Below are positions 5,682-5,817 of a DNA stretch of 5,817 bases, piece after piece. The notes below the pieces were generated by a model. The model ran no database searches. It worked only from the letters and a program-made list of their open reading frames with translations, and was not told the DNA's origin. The stretch's first letter is position 1; each line of letters begins with the position of its first letter. This DNA is from Kiritimatiellales bacterium (GTDB lineage Bacteria; Verrucomicrobiota; Kiritimatiellia; Kiritimatiellales; Pontiellaceae), in assembly GCA_030630445.1 (NCBI GenBank), contig DAOVNC010000242.1, positions 1-5,817 of the forward strand, read 5' to 3'. The position numbers were made by a program, and so were the translations under genes.

Positions 5682-5817
5682 CTACTCAGGTTGCTTCACG
5701 TACGGGATTTTTCGGAGGAAGAAAAACGTTTTTTAACCTGGACCGGAAACAGGGGATCGCATATGGATAGGGCATGTCGAAGGCCAAACCCAAAACCAAA
5801 GAAGCGGAGTCTGCACC
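5678..5817 (+). mobile_element. Putative left end of an IS66-like insertion sequence (continues past the right edge)
   Basis: The stretch begins GTAACTACTCAGG. IS66-family elements characteristically start with GTAA, make 8-bp target duplications and have a first small ORF (TnpA) starting a little inside the end. Here an ORF starts about 96 bp in. CAGGTT (5687-5692) and AACCTG (5735-5740) form a subterminal inverted repeat. The candidate left half of a target duplication would be 5670-5677 (CTAAGTTG). The right end and transposase are outside the window, so the family assignment is an inference. Confidence 0.4.
5774..5817 (+). CDS. Start of an unidentified ORF, possibly the IS66-type accessory protein TnpA (3' partial)
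   Basis: ATG 5774 opens a Lys/Ala/Glu-rich frame beginning MSKAKPKTKEAESA that runs off the right edge. Such a charged, probably disordered start followed by a small helix-turn-helix domain would suit an IS66 TnpA, and the position relative to the putative end at 5678 fits. No domain is visible in 14 codons. An AGGG (5768-5771) lies only 2 nt before the ATG, too close to be a convincing Shine-Dalgarno, and a competing ATG at 5763 opens another frame (MDRACRRPNPKPKKRS). The start is therefore uncertain. Confidence 0.35.
   Translation, partial: MSKAKPKTKEAESA

Overview
The window reads as a piece of a Gram-negative, probably anaerobic bacterial chromosome. The best guess is a member of the PVC group, perhaps a Kiritimatiellota or Verrucomicrobia relative. 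That guess rests mainly on one gene: a secreted protein with an SHD1-like N-terminal domain followed by a formylglycine-generating-enzyme (FGE)-like domain, an architecture I associate with that group. It is an inference from protein style, not a database result.

Region 1 (1-3414, + strand) holds two adjacent paralogous genes for GltD-like flavoprotein oxidoreductases. Each has N-terminal cysteine motifs for [4Fe-4S] clusters, an FAD-binding and an NAD(P)-binding Rossmann fold, and a C-terminal ferredoxin-like domain. The first is cut by the left window edge. The second starts 3 bp after the first stop, with a good Shine-Dalgarno inside the end of the first gene, so the two are almost certainly co-translated. 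No glutamate synthase large subunit is visible, so an NAD(P)H/electron-carrier oxidoreductase role is more likely than glutamate synthesis. The copies differ by two sizeable indels in their nucleotide-binding domains.

Region 2 (about 3345-3677) looks like a broken operon end. The last 22 codons of the second gene look like an out-of-frame reading of a short overlapping ORF, whose sequence resembles the start of a twin-arginine leader before it stops. A strong hairpin and a possible insertion-sequence end lie close by. Nothing else in the gap is clearly coding.

Region 3 (3678-5539) contains two divergent genes. The minus-strand gene encodes a secreted SHD1/FGE-like protein that lacks both catalytic cysteines of true FGE. 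The plus-strand gene encodes a multi-pass membrane protein of the YciC/GPDPase_memb/DUF975 style whose C-terminus looks abnormal.

Region 4 (5540-5817) appears to show a gene 5' end (good ribosome-binding site, ATG, ten codons) interrupted by the left end of an IS66-like element. The element's first bases GTAA create the stop codon. An ORF starting about 96 bp inside the element runs off the right edge and may be its first accessory gene. No tRNA, rRNA or CRISPR array was seen.
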